Shown here one piece after another: positions 25,553 to 34,275 of a DNA stretch of 64,000 bases (position 1 is its first letter; each line of letters starts with the position of its first letter). The stretch is from Cyclobacteriaceae bacterium (GTDB taxonomy: Bacteria; Bacteroidota; Bacteroidia; Cytophagales; Cyclobacteriaceae), in the NCBI GenBank assembly GCA_020436165.1, contig JAGQYI010000051.1, forward strand, positions 1-64,000, in the 5' to 3' direction. Both the position numbers and the translations under genes were made by a program. The notes under the pieces were generated by a model. That model did not search any database. It saw only the letters and a list, made by a program, of their open reading frames with translations, and was not told where the DNA came from.

Positions 25553-28054
25553 TTAGCTCACCTTTTTGAACTCAACAATAAAATTTGAACCTCTTCCTTC
25601 TTCACTTTCGCACCAAACTTTTCCATTCATAGCTTCAACATATTTCTTTACAATGGATAACCCAAGTCCGGTTGAATCTTCTCCTGCTGTAGGACGGGCG
25701 CTAAGTTTATGATATCGGCCAAATAAATTTTTCATATCCTCCTTACTAATCCCTTGTCCATGGTCTATAAATTCAGCTCGTAAAGTTTTTTTGCTTTCGC
25801 TCAATTTTACATAAACTTCTTCGTCCAGTGGAGAGTATTTTATTGAATTGGAGAGAAGGTTCTCAAACACCTCTGAGGTATAACCGGCATCAACCTGGGC
25901 GGTAGAAAGTGCAACCTCGAAATGTTTGTGAATAACAATACCTTTCTTTTTAGCCATTTCTTCAAAGTGCCCTATGGTTTCTTCAAGGAGTACCTTCAAA
26001 TTGATTTCCTCAACGTTGAGATTCAGTGTTTTCGATTCTATAGCATTTACATCAAGAATCTTGGTCACCATGTTTTTAAGCCGCTTTGTCGAGTCCGATA
26101 TTTTATCAATATACTCTTGATGTTCACTAGTTTGATCTTTTGAAGTAAGCTTAATTATATCCAAAATCCCGCTTATTTGGTTGAGAGGACTTTTTAGATC
26201 GTGCGCAACTATGCCTATCAGGTTGTTTTTTTCTTCATTGAGTTCAAGAAGCTCCTCGTTTATTTTCTCTATACTTTCTTTTTGCTCGTTTATTTTATCG
26301 TACTGTGTTTGAAGTGCCCTATTGTCTTTCTGTTTTGTAATAAAACCGGCCAGCATTAGCAAAAGAATTACCACGACCAGCCCTACAGTCCATTTGAGGT
26401 ACTGTTTTTGCAATTTGCTGCTTTCAAGTTGAGACTCCTGGAGCTCAAGCTGCGATTTCTGCAACTCAATTTCTTTTTGCTTTTCCGTTCTAAGTATTTC
26501 ATTTTGTTTAAGTTGAAGGTCCTGTAAGTCTCGTTTTTGTTCAAGTACTGTTATTTCCTGGTTTCTGCGTTGCGCTTCAATCTGTTCTTTAAGTAAAGTA
26601 AGCCTTTGCACTTGCCTTTCGCGTTCTAATTGCGCATTTTGCAGCGAAATGTTTTTCAATTCCTGCTCTTTAAGCTGTAGCTCAATTTCCTGTTTTTCCC
26701 TTTCTGATTTTACCTTTTCATTTCTTAATTCCAGAGCTTTCATTTCCTGATCTATCAGCTCAAGCTTTGATTCTTTTTCAACCGTTGCAACAAGTATTTG
26801 TTTATACTGCTCTTTTTCCTGGTTTAGTTGTTCTCTGTACAAGAGGCTATCCTTTATTATGGAATATTGCTTATAGCTATCAAGCGCAAGGTCGTAACTC
26901 CCTGTTTTCTCATATATTTCTGACAAACGCTTTTGGCTCGCAGCCATCATACGTATGTTATTGGTTCCTTTAAGAAGATCGATTGCCTGTAATGTGTGCT
27001 TTCTGGCATCTGAATAGTTTCCAGTGCTTAAATAAATAGATGCGAGATAATTGTTTAAAACAGCAGTTTCAACCTTGGAGCCATTTTTTTCTACTATGTT
27101 AAGTGCTTTGCTAAAACTCTTGATAGAATTTTTGTAATCACCCATAGATTGGTCAATTACCCCAATATTGATTAGGTTGGAAACGATGGAGTTATAATTG
27201 CTTCCATTTTTATTTATCTGTTGATTGTATTCGAGTGCCTGCTCAAAGTAATTTAATGCTTCAGGTAGTTTATCAAGAGATTTGTAAAGGAAACCAATGG
27301 TATTACATGAAACTGCGGTTTGAAGCGTATCTCTTTGTTGTTTATTGAGCTCAAGAATTTCAAAATTGTACCTTAATGCATTTTCATACTGCCCCTGCTG
27401 ATTGTAGATAGAGGCAATTTTTCTTAACGTGTTGATAATTTGGTCCGTTTCCCCATCGTTTTTATTAATGGTAAGAATTTTTTGGTAGGTTTCCTGAGAT
27501 TTATCTGTTTCATCAAGTTTAAGATATGTTTCCGCAATTCTGTTTAGCAAGTCTATCTGGTCAGCTTCTTTAAGACTCACTCTGTCTTCCGTTAGTACAC
27601 TATTAAAATAGGCTAGTGCCTTTTCCGAAACACCCCATTCAAAAAACAGCTGTCCTATTTTATAGTTGGTTTTGGCTAACTCCTTGTAGTTTTTATTTTT
27701 TTCTAGTTCCGCTTGCGCTTGTAGATAATAGTTTAAGGCACTCGAATATTCAGATAAGGCCTTATGCGATTCTGCCAAAATGAGAAGGCTATTAATTAAT
27801 CCTGAACTAAAGTTTAGTGAGTCAGATTCACTTAGGGATATATTTGCCAAACCAATGGCTTTGTTGTAATCGTATTTTGCTAAGGCAGAATGCGCATTTT
27901 CAATAGCTCTGCTAATTCTTAAACTATCGCTAGTGGTTATTTGCTGTCCATGGAGTGTGGTAACTAAAAAGAAAATACTTGCAATAAGCATTAGAAGCAT
28001 CCTATTCAGTTTACTTAATTTAGTTAAGTTTATATTTTCTGAATAGTGGTTCAT
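25553..28054 (-). CDS. TPR-coiled coil sensor histidine kinase
   Basis: 833 residues. A signal peptide or first helix (about 18-36) leads to a periplasmic array of about nine TPR units to about residue 425, then a 130-residue Glu/Gln/Lys/Leu-rich coiled coil, a membrane helix (LKWTVGLVVVILLLMLAGFI), and a cytoplasmic kinase: HisKA with VAHDLKSPLNQ, HATPase with N box NLLSNSIKYSP, G1 DHGQGIS and G2 GLGLSIVKKYV. Autophosphorylates on the H of AHDLKSP. No response regulator lies next to it, so its partner is elsewhere. Typical of Bacteroidetes adaptations to envelope or stress signals. Confidence 0.93.
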   Translation of the reverse strand: MNHYSENINLTKLSKLNRMLLMLIASIFFLVTTLHGQQITTSDSLRISRAIENAHSALAKYDYNKAIGLANISLSESDSLNFSSGLINSLLILAESHKALSEYSSALNYYLQAQAELEKNKNYKELAKTNYKIGQLFFEWGVSEKALAYFNSVLTEDRVSLKEADQIDLLNRIAETYLKLDETDKSQETYQKILTINKNDGETDQIINTLRKIASIYNQQGQYENALRYNFEILELNKQQRDTLQTAVSCNTIGFLYKSLDKLPEALNYFEQALEYNQQINKNGSNYNSIVSNLINIGVIDQSMGDYKNSIKSFSKALNIVEKNGSKVETAVLNNYLASIYLSTGNYSDARKHTLQAIDLLKGTNNIRMMAASQKRLSEIYEKTGSYDLALDSYKQYSIIKDSLLYREQLNQEKEQYKQILVATVEKESKLELIDQEMKALELRNEKVKSEREKQEIELQLKEQELKNISLQNAQLERERQVQRLTLLKEQIEAQRRNQEITVLEQKRDLQDLQLKQNEILRTEKQKEIELQKSQLELQESQLESSKLQKQYLKWTVGLVVVILLLMLAGFITKQKDNRALQTQYDKINEQKESIEKINEELLELNEEKNNLIGIVAHDLKSPLNQISGILDIIKLTSKDQTSEHQEYIDKISDSTKRLKNMVTKILDVNAIESKTLNLNVEEINLKVLLEETIGHFEEMAKKKGIVIHKHFEVALSTAQVDAGYTSEVFENLLSNSIKYSPLDEEVYVKLSESKKTLRAEFIDHGQGISKEDMKNLFGRYHKLSARPTAGEDSTGLGLSIVKKYVEAMNGKVWCESEEGRGSNFIVEFKKVS

Positions 28055-28160
28055 CTGACGATGGTTAGGTTAGTAACTCCAAAATAACCAGTAAGTTAGC
28101 CATATTAGTTAACATTTGAAATTGCCTTCGATCGAAAGCAGGTATTTTACAAGTGAAATA

Positions 28161-28925
28161 TTACTTAGTGCAATAGAAAACGGGTTCGTCAAATGGAAGA
28201 GCAAATCGATTTACCTCTTCAAGTGGCATTTTTTCTATGTACCTGTTTTCATCAACGTTGAAACCGGCAGAGCGCAACCTGTCAGCATAGTCCCTTCCAA
28301 ACATTCTTACATGATCCGATTGTCCGAACGCTTTTTCCCTGGATTTAGGAGATATAATGGAAGCATCTTCAAATGTATTGTCCTTTAGAGGATGAAATAA
28401 AGGTATTTGAAGAATGGCGAACCCTCCAGGTTTAAGTACACGATGAATTTCCGACATTGCTTTTCGGTCGTCTGCAACATGCTCGAGTACATGGTTACAA
28501 AAGACAACATCAAATTGGTTGTTTTCAAAAGGCATTTCATGTACATCCAACTTTACTTTAGCAAGCGGAGACTCAATGTCTGCGGTTATATAGTCTTCTT
28601 TGTGGATGGCTTCAAACTTATCAATGAAGCAGATCTCAGGCGCAATATGAAGCACCTTTTTTTGTTTCTCAAAAAAATCAGTTTCTCTTTTTAAAAACAC
28701 CCACATTAGCCGGTGACGTTCCAGCGCAAGGCAATTAGGGCACAATGCATTTGTTCGGGCTTTACGGCCGTAAGGCAAAAACTTTCTAAAAGAATGGTCG
28801 CATACCGGGCAGGTAACTTTATTTCCTGTATAAAAAACAGCAACAATTTTGAGCACCCAATGGCTAAATAACTGCAAATATTTGCGGGGTATATACCGTA
28901 TAAAAAAGCTAATTAAATACTTCAT
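28161..28925 (-). CDS. class I SAM-dependent methyltransferase with zinc-ribbon-like N-terminus
   Basis: 254 residues. C39-x2-C42 and C62-x2-C65 form a zinc-ribbon-like module. The Methyltransf_11 core follows: VLHIAPE in the place of motif I, ADIESPLAKVKLDVHEMPF, then VVFCNHVLEHVADD and the RVLKPGGFAILQIPL strand. The substrate is unknown; such proteins often sit in sugar or surface-polymer loci. It is a single gene with about 100 bp of free DNA on each side, in which I see only AT-rich sequence. Confidence 0.88.
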   Translation of the reverse strand: MKYLISFFIRYIPRKYLQLFSHWVLKIVAVFYTGNKVTCPVCDHSFRKFLPYGRKARTNALCPNCLALERHRLMWVFLKRETDFFEKQKKVLHIAPEICFIDKFEAIHKEDYITADIESPLAKVKLDVHEMPFENNQFDVVFCNHVLEHVADDRKAMSEIHRVLKPGGFAILQIPLFHPLKDNTFEDASIISPKSREKAFGQSDHVRMFGRDYADRLRSAGFNVDENRYIEKMPLEEVNRFALPFDEPVFYCTK

Positions 28926-28999
28926 ATGAGTGCTTAAATCCTAAATAATCGCAATGTTAGTTTATTATAAAATGCTTAGGTAAATTAATTTTAATAAAT

Positions 29000-29014
29000 T
29001 TTACATGTTGTAAA
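29000..29014. promoter_or_regulatory. inverted repeat before the ECF sigma operon
   Basis: TTTACA-TGT-TGTAAA, 16 bp before the predicted start of the sigma factor gene. Possible operator or a promoter element for autoregulation; only the symmetry supports it. Confidence 0.3.
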
Positions 29015-29030
29015 ACTATTTGGTATTGGT

Positions 29031-29690
29031 ATGGCTCTTATATACGAATGCCAACTGAATATGACAGGACCCGACTTATTGCAGATAGCTATGGAACACT
29101 CAGAGTCGCTCATAATTAAAGCCAGGAGTGGTGATGAGTATGCCTTTAACAGGCTGGTGAGTTTGTGGTACAAGCGTATTTATAACTTTTGTTATAAATA
29201 TTTTGGGTCGCATGATACAGCAATGGAGGCTACGCAAAAAACGTTTATAGCAGTTCATAAAAGCTTCCATACATTGCAATCACCCGACAGGTTCAAGTCC
29301 TGGTTATATCGGATAGCACATAATAAATGTCATGAAGAAGAACGTGGAAAATTTCGAAAGAAAATTGTTTCAATGTTTGGCTCGGATGATGAAGGGATAA
29401 GTCCTGTGATTGCCGCAGTACCGGATAACGTTTCATCTAACGCAGATAAAAAAATGCTAAAAAAGGAAATGGCTGAATTAGTTACCAAATGCCTGAACGA
29501 ACTGAGCATTGAACAACGCGAAGTAGTGATAATGAAGGAGTACGAAGGACTGAAATTCAGGGAGATTGCGGAAGCTCTGGAAATTTCGGAAAACACAGCA
29601 AAGTCAAGGTTATATTACGGTTTAACTGCTTTGCGAAAAACAATGACAAGAATGAATGTAACACAGGAAACATTGGATTATGAGCTTTGA
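29031..29690 (+). CDS. ECF RNA polymerase sigma factor
   Basis: 219 residues with sigma-70 region 2 (about 35-105: EYAFNRLVSLWYKRIYNF, then FKSWLYRIAHNKCHEE) and region 4 (about 155-210: LSIEQREVVIMKEYEGLKFREIAEALEISENTAK), and no region 1.1 or 3, so it is an ECF factor directing core polymerase to a stress regulon. The start could also be residue 12 or 21 (both ATG), as region 2 begins after them. It overlaps the next gene by 11 bp, which carries a membrane helix and is the likely anti-sigma factor. Confidence 0.93.
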   Translation: MALIYECQLNMTGPDLLQIAMEHSESLIIKARSGDEYAFNRLVSLWYKRIYNFCYKYFGSHDTAMEATQKTFIAVHKSFHTLQSPDRFKSWLYRIAHNKCHEEERGKFRKKIVSMFGSDDEGISPVIAAVPDNVSSNADKKMLKKEMAELVTKCLNELSIEQREVVIMKEYEGLKFREIAEALEISENTAKSRLYYGLTALRKTMTRMNVTQETLDYEL

Positions 29691-30507
29691 ACCAACAAAA
29701 GAACAATTAATCGATTTTGTTTATGGCACATTGTCAGAGGCTGAGCGTATTCAATTAGAGCAGGCTATGAAACAAAATCCTGATTTAAAGGCTGAAATTG
29801 AAGCACTTAATCAGTCAAGGTCATTTTTAGGTAACCTGGAAGATCAGGAGGTGCTAGAGCCTGAACGATTTATGTGGGAGCTTACTCAAAGGCAGCAAAA
29901 GAATCGCTCATTTTGGCCGGTAATTGCTGTAGCAGCATCGTTATCCTTATTGTTAATAGTAGCGTATGCTACAAAATTTCACATATCGTATGGTTCGTTC
30001 GAACTCGCCTTTGGAAATTCTACTAAGGAGATACCTGCTCAGTTAACATCCGACCAGGTACAACAAATGATCAACCAGTCGATTACAACCAATAACGTTG
30101 GGCTAGTTGCTCAAATAGAAGATGCCAGGGAGGATATTAAATCTGATTTTCAAGCTCAATTAGCGGCTAATAATAAGTTGCAACTTAAAGACATGAAACG
30201 CATTGCAGCAAATTATAAGCAATTGCCTGATGATAAGGTTGAGGCTTATCTTGCTCAGTTGAGTGAAACCAACAGGACAATGATCAACGATTTCTTTACG
30301 GCTTCAGCAGCAAAGCAACAGGAATACGTAAGTACTATTTTAACGGATTTTTATGCTTTTGTTGACAAACAACGTAAGGAGGATCTTCAGGCAATTCAGG
30401 CAAATTTTAACGATTTAGAATATAAAAACCGATTACAGACTCAGCAAACCGATCAGATATTGGCCAGTATTATTACTACGGTTAATAATGGATCAATGGG
30501 ACAATAA
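29680..30507 (+). CDS. probable membrane anti-sigma factor
   Basis: 275 residues, one membrane helix (about 79-98, FWPVIAVAASLSLLLIVAYA). The cytoplasmic N-part (LIDFVYGTLSEAERIQLEQAM...DLKAEIEAL) looks like the helical sigma-binding domain of anti-sigma factors but has no HxxxCxxC zinc motif. The periplasmic part (about 100-275) is helical and Gln/Asn-rich. The role is inferred from its overlap with the ECF sigma gene and the single-helix layout. Confidence 0.75.
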   Translation: MSFEPTKEQLIDFVYGTLSEAERIQLEQAMKQNPDLKAEIEALNQSRSFLGNLEDQEVLEPERFMWELTQRQQKNRSFWPVIAVAASLSLLLIVAYATKFHISYGSFELAFGNSTKEIPAQLTSDQVQQMINQSITTNNVGLVAQIEDAREDIKSDFQAQLAANNKLQLKDMKRIAANYKQLPDDKVEAYLAQLSETNRTMINDFFTASAAKQQEYVSTILTDFYAFVDKQRKEDLQAIQANFNDLEYKNRLQTQQTDQILASIITTVNNGSMGQ

Positions 30508-30524
30508 TTTTAACACTCAAAATA

Positions 30525-31808
30525 ATGAAAAGGATTACAACACTTATTTTATTAATAGCTCTGGTGGCAGGGAGTGCAACCAGTTATGCTCAGGTAGATG
30601 AAGAAAAAATGAACAGGGACTTGAGGGTTGCTTCCAATGTTCTTGGCTCATTGATGAATAACGATTCCGACCATCTCTTTAGAGGAGGTGAGCCTGAGGG
30701 CAGCTATGTTGACGGTTACGGAGTAATTTTTACAATTGAGGACAATATGGTCTTTCGTTACAATTACAAAATACAATGGGAAGCTGCACGTGATGCTCAG
30801 CGTGAGGTAGCAAGAGCAATGCGAGAATCACGAATGGCTCAGAAAGAGGCTGCAAAGGCCCAGGAAGAAATTGCAAAGCAAAAGGAGGAGCTTGAAAAAG
30901 AGAAGGAAGCTTTAAAAGATATGAAGGGGAATAGTAAAGGTAAGAATGTAGTAATTGTTTCTCCTGCTGCCCCTGTTGTGGCAGTGCCAGATGTGGATGT
31001 AAATGTGGACTGGGAAGTTGATGAGGAAAAAATGAAAGAATATGAGGAGAAGATTGAGGCTGCAAACGATGAATTTAACAAAAACCTTCGAGAGGCTTTT
31101 GAAACCTTCTTAGTGGATTATAGTCAGTTGATCGGCCAACTAAAACCCACTGACAAAATACTTTTAACAACTAAAAGCAATAATGACTTCGTGTTTTACA
31201 TGGGTGATGACGATAAGAATGTGGAAAAATCACGATTAAGTGCTGAAATGCTCGTTAAGGATCATAAAGATTTTGAAGCAGGTAGACTTTCCAGAGAAAA
31301 ATTAATTGATAAAATAAAGTTTATTGAAAATGCAGAAATGGAGCGTAAACCCGATCTTGATCTGTTTGCCAACATGCTTAAAACAGCGTATGATCAGCGC
31401 TATACCGAAACTTATTTTATTTCTTCCTCGCCAAAATACGAATTGCTTTCAGGTTTAGGAGCGGTTTACAACGTTAAGATATATTCTTCCTACGAAGACA
31501 ATGGCTTGTACAGAATACCAGGCATAAAACAATCCAACCTAAACAAAGAAGATCGTGATAAATCTGTTGAAGCGTTGTATCCTAAATTTCTGGAAAGCTT
31601 TAAAGAGAATATCGTGAGGTATGGAAGTACCATCAAAAGCCTGGAGGATGGCAGTAAGCTCATTATTGATGTAAAAATGACAAAATGTGACTCCTGCTCA
31701 TTCCCCGAAAATATAGAGTTTACTGTCGATAAATCTGTTCTGGATCAGTTCTCTAAAGGATCGCTTACACTTGAACAGGCAAAAAATAAAGTGAAGCTCA
31801 AAAACTAA
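30525..31808 (+). CDS. secreted coiled-coil protein of the ECF operon, unknown function
   Basis: 427 residues with a signal peptide (about 1-22, ending SYAQ). Residues about 80-135 form an Ala/Glu/Lys-rich coiled coil, followed by a Val/Ala/Pro-rich linker (VVIVSPAAPVVAVPDVDV) and a second helical region, then a mixed domain to the C-terminus with a CDSC pair near residue 389. Predicted periplasmic. It lies 17 bp after the anti-sigma candidate and is closed by a terminator, so it is probably the effector or sensor of the sigma circuit. No family recognised. Confidence 0.85.
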   Translation: MKRITTLILLIALVAGSATSYAQVDEEKMNRDLRVASNVLGSLMNNDSDHLFRGGEPEGSYVDGYGVIFTIEDNMVFRYNYKIQWEAARDAQREVARAMRESRMAQKEAAKAQEEIAKQKEELEKEKEALKDMKGNSKGKNVVIVSPAAPVVAVPDVDVNVDWEVDEEKMKEYEEKIEAANDEFNKNLREAFETFLVDYSQLIGQLKPTDKILLTTKSNNDFVFYMGDDDKNVEKSRLSAEMLVKDHKDFEAGRLSREKLIDKIKFIENAEMERKPDLDLFANMLKTAYDQRYTETYFISSSPKYELLSGLGAVYNVKIYSSYEDNGLYRIPGIKQSNLNKEDRDKSVEALYPKFLESFKENIVRYGSTIKSLEDGSKLIIDVKMTKCDSCSFPENIEFTVDKSVLDQFSKGSLTLEQAKNKVKLKN

Positions 31809-31827
31809 TTTATAACAACACGGAATA

Positions 31828-31858
31828 AAAGACCTCGGGAAATTTCCTGAGGTCTTTT
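31828..31858 (+). terminator. intrinsic terminator of the ECF sigma operon
   Basis: AAGACCTC stem with GAGGTCTT (loop of 14 that can itself pair in part: GGGAAA/TTTCCT), followed by TT. It sits 20 bp after the stop of the 427-residue gene. Confidence 0.85.
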
Positions 31859-31932
31859 GCTTTAAGGCAATATCGGGTGAAAAAACATGTTCATAAGAAT
31901 AGAAAGTATTACTTTTCCCAAAATCATACAGA

Positions 31933-32334
31933 ATGCGATTAACGATTGTTTTATTTGTTTTGGCTGCAGTTTTAGGATTTAATAAGGGGTATGCACAGGA
32001 AACCATGCCCAAAACCAATACGATTGATGCCAATGCTAAAGTAAATAAGGAGAAAGAAAGGCCTAAGCGAAAGCACTATATGACAATTGTAAAATTTGAT
32101 ACAAAAGGTATTTTGTACGGGAATAAATGTTTTGAGGATTTTACTAAAAGCATGGGATTTTTCTATGATGTGCAAAATAAGGGGCAATCAGGAAGTTTGA
32201 ATGGCTTTACCAAGTTTTGGCATAATGCTGGGGTTAAAACCGCACTGGTATTCACACATTGGCCTTGGTGGAAAGCCAGGGTAAATAAAAAGAAAAAAGA
32301 TTGCCGCAAACTCTCAGGCGATTTTGTCGGCTAA
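31933..32334 (+). CDS. small secreted protein, unknown function
   Basis: 133 residues. A signal peptide (about 1-22, ending GYAQ) is followed by a Lys/Asn/Glu-rich linker and a basic, aromatic C-part (FHT-like stretch KTALVFTHWPWWKAR) ending with KKKKDCRK. No family recognised. Its own promoter is likely because the operon terminator lies upstream. The next gene is convergent at 28 bp. Confidence 0.7.
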   Translation: MRLTIVLFVLAAVLGFNKGYAQETMPKTNTIDANAKVNKEKERPKRKHYMTIVKFDTKGILYGNKCFEDFTKSMGFFYDVQNKGQSGSLNGFTKFWHNAGVKTALVFTHWPWWKARVNKKKKDCRKLSGDFVG

Positions 32335-32341
32335 TCTTTTT
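32296..32341 (+). terminator. possible terminator overlapping the end of the 133-residue gene
   Basis: AAAGATTGCCG pairs with CGGCTAATCTTT across a loop of about 22 nt, ending in T-rich DNA. The stem includes the stop codon. The long loop lowers confidence. Confidence 0.5.
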
Positions 32342-32361
32342 AGCTGTTATTTTATTTCGAG

Positions 32362-32775
32362 TTAATTAAGTTTAAAAGAAACCGGTAGAACCATTTTAAC
32401 ATTTACGGCTTCACCATCCTTTATACCTGGTTTCCATGAAGGAGCATTTTTAACTAATTCAAGGGCAGCTGCATCACATCCAGCACCAATGCCTTTGAGA
32501 ACGTTCTCAGATGTTATTTGTCCGTTTTTGTCAACGACAAACTCTACAAATACTTTTCCTTCTATCCCTTTGCGCTTAGCCTCTTCGGGGTATTTAAGAT
32601 TTTCTTGCATGTATTGTGCAAATTTATTCATACCACCAGCATAGGAAGGCATTTGTTCCACTTTATCATAAATGGTATCGTCCGAAGAAATTCGAACATT
32701 GTCTTGTTCATTGGCTGCGGGGTCTGAACATGCTATCAAAGCAAACGCTACGAAGGTTATTAAGATATTTTTCAT
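32362..32775 (-). CDS. TonB C-terminal domain lipoprotein
   Basis: 137 residues. The N-terminus is a lipoprotein signal (FVAFALIAC, Cys near residue 16) instead of the membrane anchor of a true TonB, so the protein is probably tethered by lipid. Residues about 45-137 are a TonB C-terminal domain (YPEEAKRKGIEGKVFVEFVVD, then GCDAAALELVKNAPSWKPG). It begins 1 bp after the stop of the next TonB gene, showing a shared transcript. It may be a signalling or decoy TonB domain; it cannot itself draw on ExbBD through a helix. Confidence 0.88.
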   Translation of the reverse strand: MKNILITFVAFALIACSDPAANEQDNVRISSDDTIYDKVEQMPSYAGGMNKFAQYMQENLKYPEEAKRKGIEGKVFVEFVVDKNGQITSENVLKGIGAGCDAAALELVKNAPSWKPGIKDGEAVNVKMVLPVSFKLN

Positions 32776-32776
32776 A

Positions 32777-33451
32777 TTAACTAAGTTTAAAAGTTATTGG
32801 CAATGTCATTCTAACTTTTACAGGCACACCTCGTTGCCTGCCTGCATTCCATTTAGGGGCCATTTTTAGCACACGTATTGCTTCTTCGTCACATCCCACA
32901 CCAATACCTCTTATTACTTTTATATCGGTCAGGGAGCCGTCTGTATCTACTACAAATTGAACAAACACTTTTCCTTCTATACCCATTCTTCTGGCTTGCG
33001 AAGGGTATTTCATTTTCTTTTGAACAAACTTGTAAAAGGCGCCTATTCCACCAGGAAAAGCAGGTTGGTGTTCTACAATTGTAAAAACTGTTTCTGCATT
33101 TTCTTCTTCTTCCGGCTCATTGAAAATAGCATCCTCTATTTCTGTTTCATCTGTAAAATCAATATCCAGATCTACTTCAACCTCATCTTCTATTTCTTCT
33201 TCATCTGGCACTACAGTAATTTCAGGCTGCTGAATTTTGGGCGGAGGTGGTGGAGGTTGTGTTGTTGGAGGTACCTCTATAAGGTTCTCAAAGTTATCAC
33301 TCACCTCGGCTAGTTTAAGTAAATCTCCGTTGTCATATGACTTCCATTCAAATGCAAGGAGAACAAGTGCAATGCTTATTATAAGCCCGATGTTCATAAA
33401 CAGACCTGACTTCAGAGACAGATCTGCTTTTTTGTTTTTCTTTGTTTCCAT
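32777..33451 (-). CDS. TonB family energy transducer, copy 2
   Basis: 224 residues: cytoplasmic basic tip, one membrane helix (about 17-35), a short Pro-rich stretch (PPTTQPPPPPPK), an acidic linker of Glu/Asp (about 82-120), and a TonB C-terminal domain (about 125-224: YPSQARRMGIEGKVFVQFVVD, then GVGCDEEAIRVLKMAPKWNAG). It should move energy from ExbBD to outer-membrane TonB-dependent receptors. About 75% alike to the copy upstream by eye. Has its own promoter-like site directly after the upstream terminator. Confidence 0.92.
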   Translation of the reverse strand: METKKNKKADLSLKSGLFMNIGLIISIALVLLAFEWKSYDNGDLLKLAEVSDNFENLIEVPPTTQPPPPPPKIQQPEITVVPDEEEIEDEVEVDLDIDFTDETEIEDAIFNEPEEEENAETVFTIVEHQPAFPGGIGAFYKFVQKKMKYPSQARRMGIEGKVFVQFVVDTDGSLTDIKVIRGIGVGCDEEAIRVLKMAPKWNAGRQRGVPVKVRMTLPITFKLS

Positions 33452-33473
33452 AGATCAACTAATTATTTAATTA

Positions 33474-33504
33474 TAAAACTAAAAAATTAGTTATATAAAT
33501 CAAA
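33474..33504 (-). promoter_or_regulatory. promoter of the second tonB operon
   Basis: On the minus strand TTTG at 33504-33501, a 19-bp spacer and TAGTTTTA at 33481-33474 (one mismatch to TAnnTTTG), 22 nt before the ATG. The TTTG box overlaps the T-run of the upstream terminator. Confidence 0.5.
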
Positions 33505-33530
33505 ATAAAACCCCGACAAATTTCGGGGTC
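33502..33530 (-). terminator. intrinsic terminator of tonB copy 1
   Basis: On the minus strand ACCCCGA-AATTTG-TCGGGGT followed by TTTATTTT, starting 7 bp after the stop codon of the gene ending at 33537. Confidence 0.88.
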
Positions 33531-33536
33531 TGTATT

Positions 33537-34211
33537 TTAGCTAAGTTTAAAGGTAATTGGGAGCACCATTCGAACCTTTACAGGTTTACCACGTTGCTTA
33601 CCTGGCGCCCATTTAGGTGAGTTTTCAAGAACCCTAACAGCTTCTTCATCACATCCAGCACCTATTCCTCTAATCACTTTAACATCAGTTATGCTTCCGT
33701 CTTTATCAACAACAAACTGCACAAACACTTTACCTTCAATTCCCATTCTCCTTGCTTGAGAAGGGTACTTCATTTTTTTCTGAACATATTGGTAAAATGC
33801 ACCCATACCACCTGGGTAACCTGGTTGTTGCTCCACAATTGTAAACACCTCATCAGCTACTTCCTCTTCTTCAGGTTCCTCGAAAACGGCTTCCTCAATT
33901 TGAGTATCTTCAGTCATCTCAATATCAAGGTCTACATCTATTTCTTCTTCAATTTCTTCTTCATCAGGAACCTCAATAATTTCAGGTTGCTGAATTTTTG
34001 GTGGAGGTGGAGGTGGCTGTTCTGTTGGAGGTATTTCTGTCATTTCCTCAAAATCGTCATTTACAGCAGCAAGCTCCATTAGCGAGCCTTTATCGTACGA
34101 TTTCCATTCAAACGCCAATAATACCAGCCCAATACTAATGGCAAGGCCGATATTAAGAAACAATCCTGACTTTTTCGTCAAATCTGCTTCCGGTGATTTT
34201 TTAACTTCCAT
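33537..34211 (-). CDS. TonB family energy transducer, copy 1
   Basis: 224 residues with the same plan as the next copy: membrane helix (about 17-35), Pro-rich PPTEQPPPPPPK, an acidic linker (EVPDEEEIEEEIDVDLDIEM), and a TonB domain (about 125-224) with YPSQARRMGIEGKVFVQFVVD and GAGCDEEAVRVLENSPKWAPG. Tandem duplication followed by slow divergence is the likely origin. The acidic linker differs from the Pro-Lys linkers of proteobacterial TonB. It is monocistronic by the terminator. Confidence 0.93.
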   Translation of the reverse strand: MEVKKSPEADLTKKSGLFLNIGLAISIGLVLLAFEWKSYDKGSLMELAAVNDDFEEMTEIPPTEQPPPPPPKIQQPEIIEVPDEEEIEEEIDVDLDIEMTEDTQIEEAVFEEPEEEEVADEVFTIVEQQPGYPGGMGAFYQYVQKKMKYPSQARRMGIEGKVFVQFVVDKDGSITDVKVIRGIGAGCDEEAVRVLENSPKWAPGKQRGKPVKVRMVLPITFKLS

Positions 34212-34247
34212 TTACTCGCTTTCTGGTTTAATACAATTTAGGAAAAT

Positions 34248-34255
34248 CAAATATA
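34248..34255 (-). promoter_or_regulatory. TAnnTTTG-type minus-7 box before tonB copy 1
   Basis: TATATTTG on the minus strand, 36 nt before the ATG, within the 64-bp gap after the VanZ-like gene. No clear TTTG box at the usual distance. Confidence 0.35.
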
Positions 34256-34275
34256 AAGAGTATTCTTTAATAGTT

